Shown piece after piece: positions 63,239-64,000 of a stretch of 64,000 bases of DNA. This stretch comes from Prochlorococcus sp. AG-347-K17 (GTDB lineage: Bacteria; Cyanobacteriota; Cyanobacteriia; PCC-6307; Cyanobiaceae), in contig QCCE01000009.1 of assembly GCA_003281385.1 (NCBI GenBank), positions 1 through 64,000 of the forward strand. The letters run 5' to 3'. The translations under genes were made by a program, and so were the position numbers. Under the pieces are notes generated by a model. It was not told the origin of the DNA and did no database searches. It saw only the letters and a program-made list of their open reading frames with translations. Position 1 is the stretch's first letter. Each line of letters begins with the position of its first letter.

Positions 63239-63463
63239 TTAACCTTTCTCAATTTCTTCTGGGAAAAACCAATTTTGCTCACCATTCTGAAATTTTGCGG
63301 TGATTCCAATACTTCTGCCGTCTGTCATTTTATAGCCTGTTATTACGGCTTTAGGATTCGAGGATATTTGATCGATTAATTTAGCTGGTAGTCTATCTTT
63401 TACTTTGTTAATGTTAATTTTGATTTTACTACCGATTTTGGGTAATAATTTTGTTTCAGCCAT
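63239..63463 (-). CDS. DUF2862 family protein, 74 aa
   Basis: This small protein has KIGSKIKININKVKDRLPAKLID, the TGYKMTDGRSIGITAKF strand pair and the tail NWFFPEEIE. I recall it as the cyanobacterial DUF2862 family encoded next to chlG, consistent with its place 8 bases upstream. An SH3-like strand-rich fold is likely. The function is unknown, and a tie to chlorophyll synthesis rests on position only. Confidence 0.75.
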   Translation of the reverse strand: MAETKLLPKIGSKIKININKVKDRLPAKLIDQISSNPKAVITGYKMTDGRSIGITAKFQNGEQNWFFPEEIEKG

Positions 63464-63522
63464 AAGAGGTAAAATGGAAGCTATTATGCAAGATTAACAG
63501 CATTTGGACAAATTTTACTAAA

Positions 63523-64000
63523 ATGGTAGCTCTTCGTTTAATTCCTTGTTTAGATGTCGCCCATGGCAGAGTCGTTAAAGGTGTCAATTTTGTTAACTTG
63601 AGAGACTCAGGAGATCCTGTTGAACTGGCTTGTAGGTATTCCGATGAGGGCGCAGATGAATTAGTATTCTTAGATATTAGAGCTAGTGTAGAAAATAGAA
63701 ATACATTAGTTGACCTTGTTTCCAGGACCGCAAAATCAGTAAAAATCCCATTTACAGTAGGTGGAGGAATAGATTCTGTTTCTTCAATTAATGATCTTTT
63801 AAGAGCTGGAGCGGACAAAGTGAGTTTGAATTCTTCTGCTGTTAGAAATCCAGATTTAATTTCTAAAAGTTCTAGAGAATTTGGTAATCAATGTATCGTA
63901 ATAGCAATTGATGCTAAAAGAAAAGTTAATAAGACTAATGAATGGGAGGTATATGTAAAAGGAGGTAGAGAAAATACTGGAATAGATGTATTAAGTTGGG
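63523..64000 (+). CDS. hisF: Imidazole glycerol phosphate synthase subunit HisF (partial)
   Basis: The first 159 codons are present and the rest lies beyond the window. The TIM-barrel cyclase forms imidazole glycerol phosphate with HisH. Landmarks are [18 protein letters not shown] with the catalytic Asp, [28 protein letters not shown] and [12 protein letters not shown], then VIAIDAKR with the second catalytic Asp. It diverges from DUF2862-chlG. No clear Shine-Dalgarno sequence. Confidence 0.96.
   Translation, partial: MVALRLIPCLDVAHGRVVKGVNFVNLRDSGDPVELACRYSDEGADELVFLDIRASVENRNTLVDLVSRTAKSVKIPFTVGGGIDSVSSINDLLRAGADKVSLNSSAVRNPDLISKSSREFGNQCIVIAIDAKRKVNKTNEWEVYVKGGRENTGIDVLSW

Noticed and set aside
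63456..63818. 120-codon minus-strand frame opposite hisF
   Set aside because: It lies wholly opposite the clear HisF coding sequence and has no family features.

Overview
The window is very AT-rich and gene-dense, with short spacers, many tiny membrane-protein genes and frequent TTG/GTG starts. Together with chlorophyll synthase (chlG), PipX/PipY, SepF, a carotenoid-isomerase-like enzyme, DUF1651, DUF3764, DUF4278 and DUF2862 proteins and two photolyases, this points to a marine picocyanobacterium, most likely a high-light-adapted Prochlorococcus. This is inference from gene content and composition; no search was run.

Layout. 1-11.4 kb: small and hypothetical genes around a CrtISO-like FAD oxidoreductase, tatA, a PrxQ-type peroxiredoxin, an ArfB-like ribosome rescue factor and a CPBP protease, ending in a 500-base gene-free stretch that probably encodes a structured RNA. 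11.4-15.7 kb: proline iminopeptidase, a photolyase and a thiamine salvage pair (tenA, thiD). 15.7-24.1 kb: an accessory region. Its core, 19.5-24.07 kb, lies between two copies of a 98-bp direct repeat (one mismatch) made of a whole tRNA-Thr(GGU) gene, a spacer and the last 14 nt of tRNA-Tyr. It carries a Cas4/RecB-like nuclease, an exported cupredoxin, small exported proteins, a DUF3764 paralog, gene fragments and three DnaA-box-like sequences at exact 12-bp spacing. It looks like a decayed tRNA-targeted integrative element (tycheposon-like) with no integrase left.

24.2-47 kb: core genome. aroQ-miaE-cobI-(hypothetical)-der-ecfT-like-pipX-pipY-sepF-proC read rightward. On the other strand, hpf-deoC-like-recO form one block and a glycosyltransferase stands alone. 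Then come lipB, acyl-ACP synthetase, pyruvate dehydrogenase E2, queA, three sulfur amino acid enzymes (cysK plus two cystathionine synthase/lyase-type proteins), rpsD, yidD and murE. 47-50.2 kb: an SDR gene and an ArsM-like methyltransferase gene are each broken by a +1 change in a homopolymer, with a cysteine-lyase-like PLP enzyme between them. A DUF4278 gene follows, preceded by a recognisable glutamine-II (Downstream-peptide) riboswitch. 50.4-64 kb: nfu, mqo, lepA, a peptide-type permease, trmH, a conserved DUF393-DUF2805-DUF2256-photolyase cluster, rsmB, a class A penicillin-binding protein, chlG with its DUF2862 neighbour, and the start of hisF.

The strongest leads are the tRNA-bracketed element with its DnaA-box array, the riboswitch-controlled DUF4278 gene, the FeS-ligand-poor (6-4)-type photolyase in its DUF2256/DUF2805 cluster, the unidentified RNA near 11.0-11.3 kb, and a set of about a dozen microproteins of 29-59 residues found by reading both strands.
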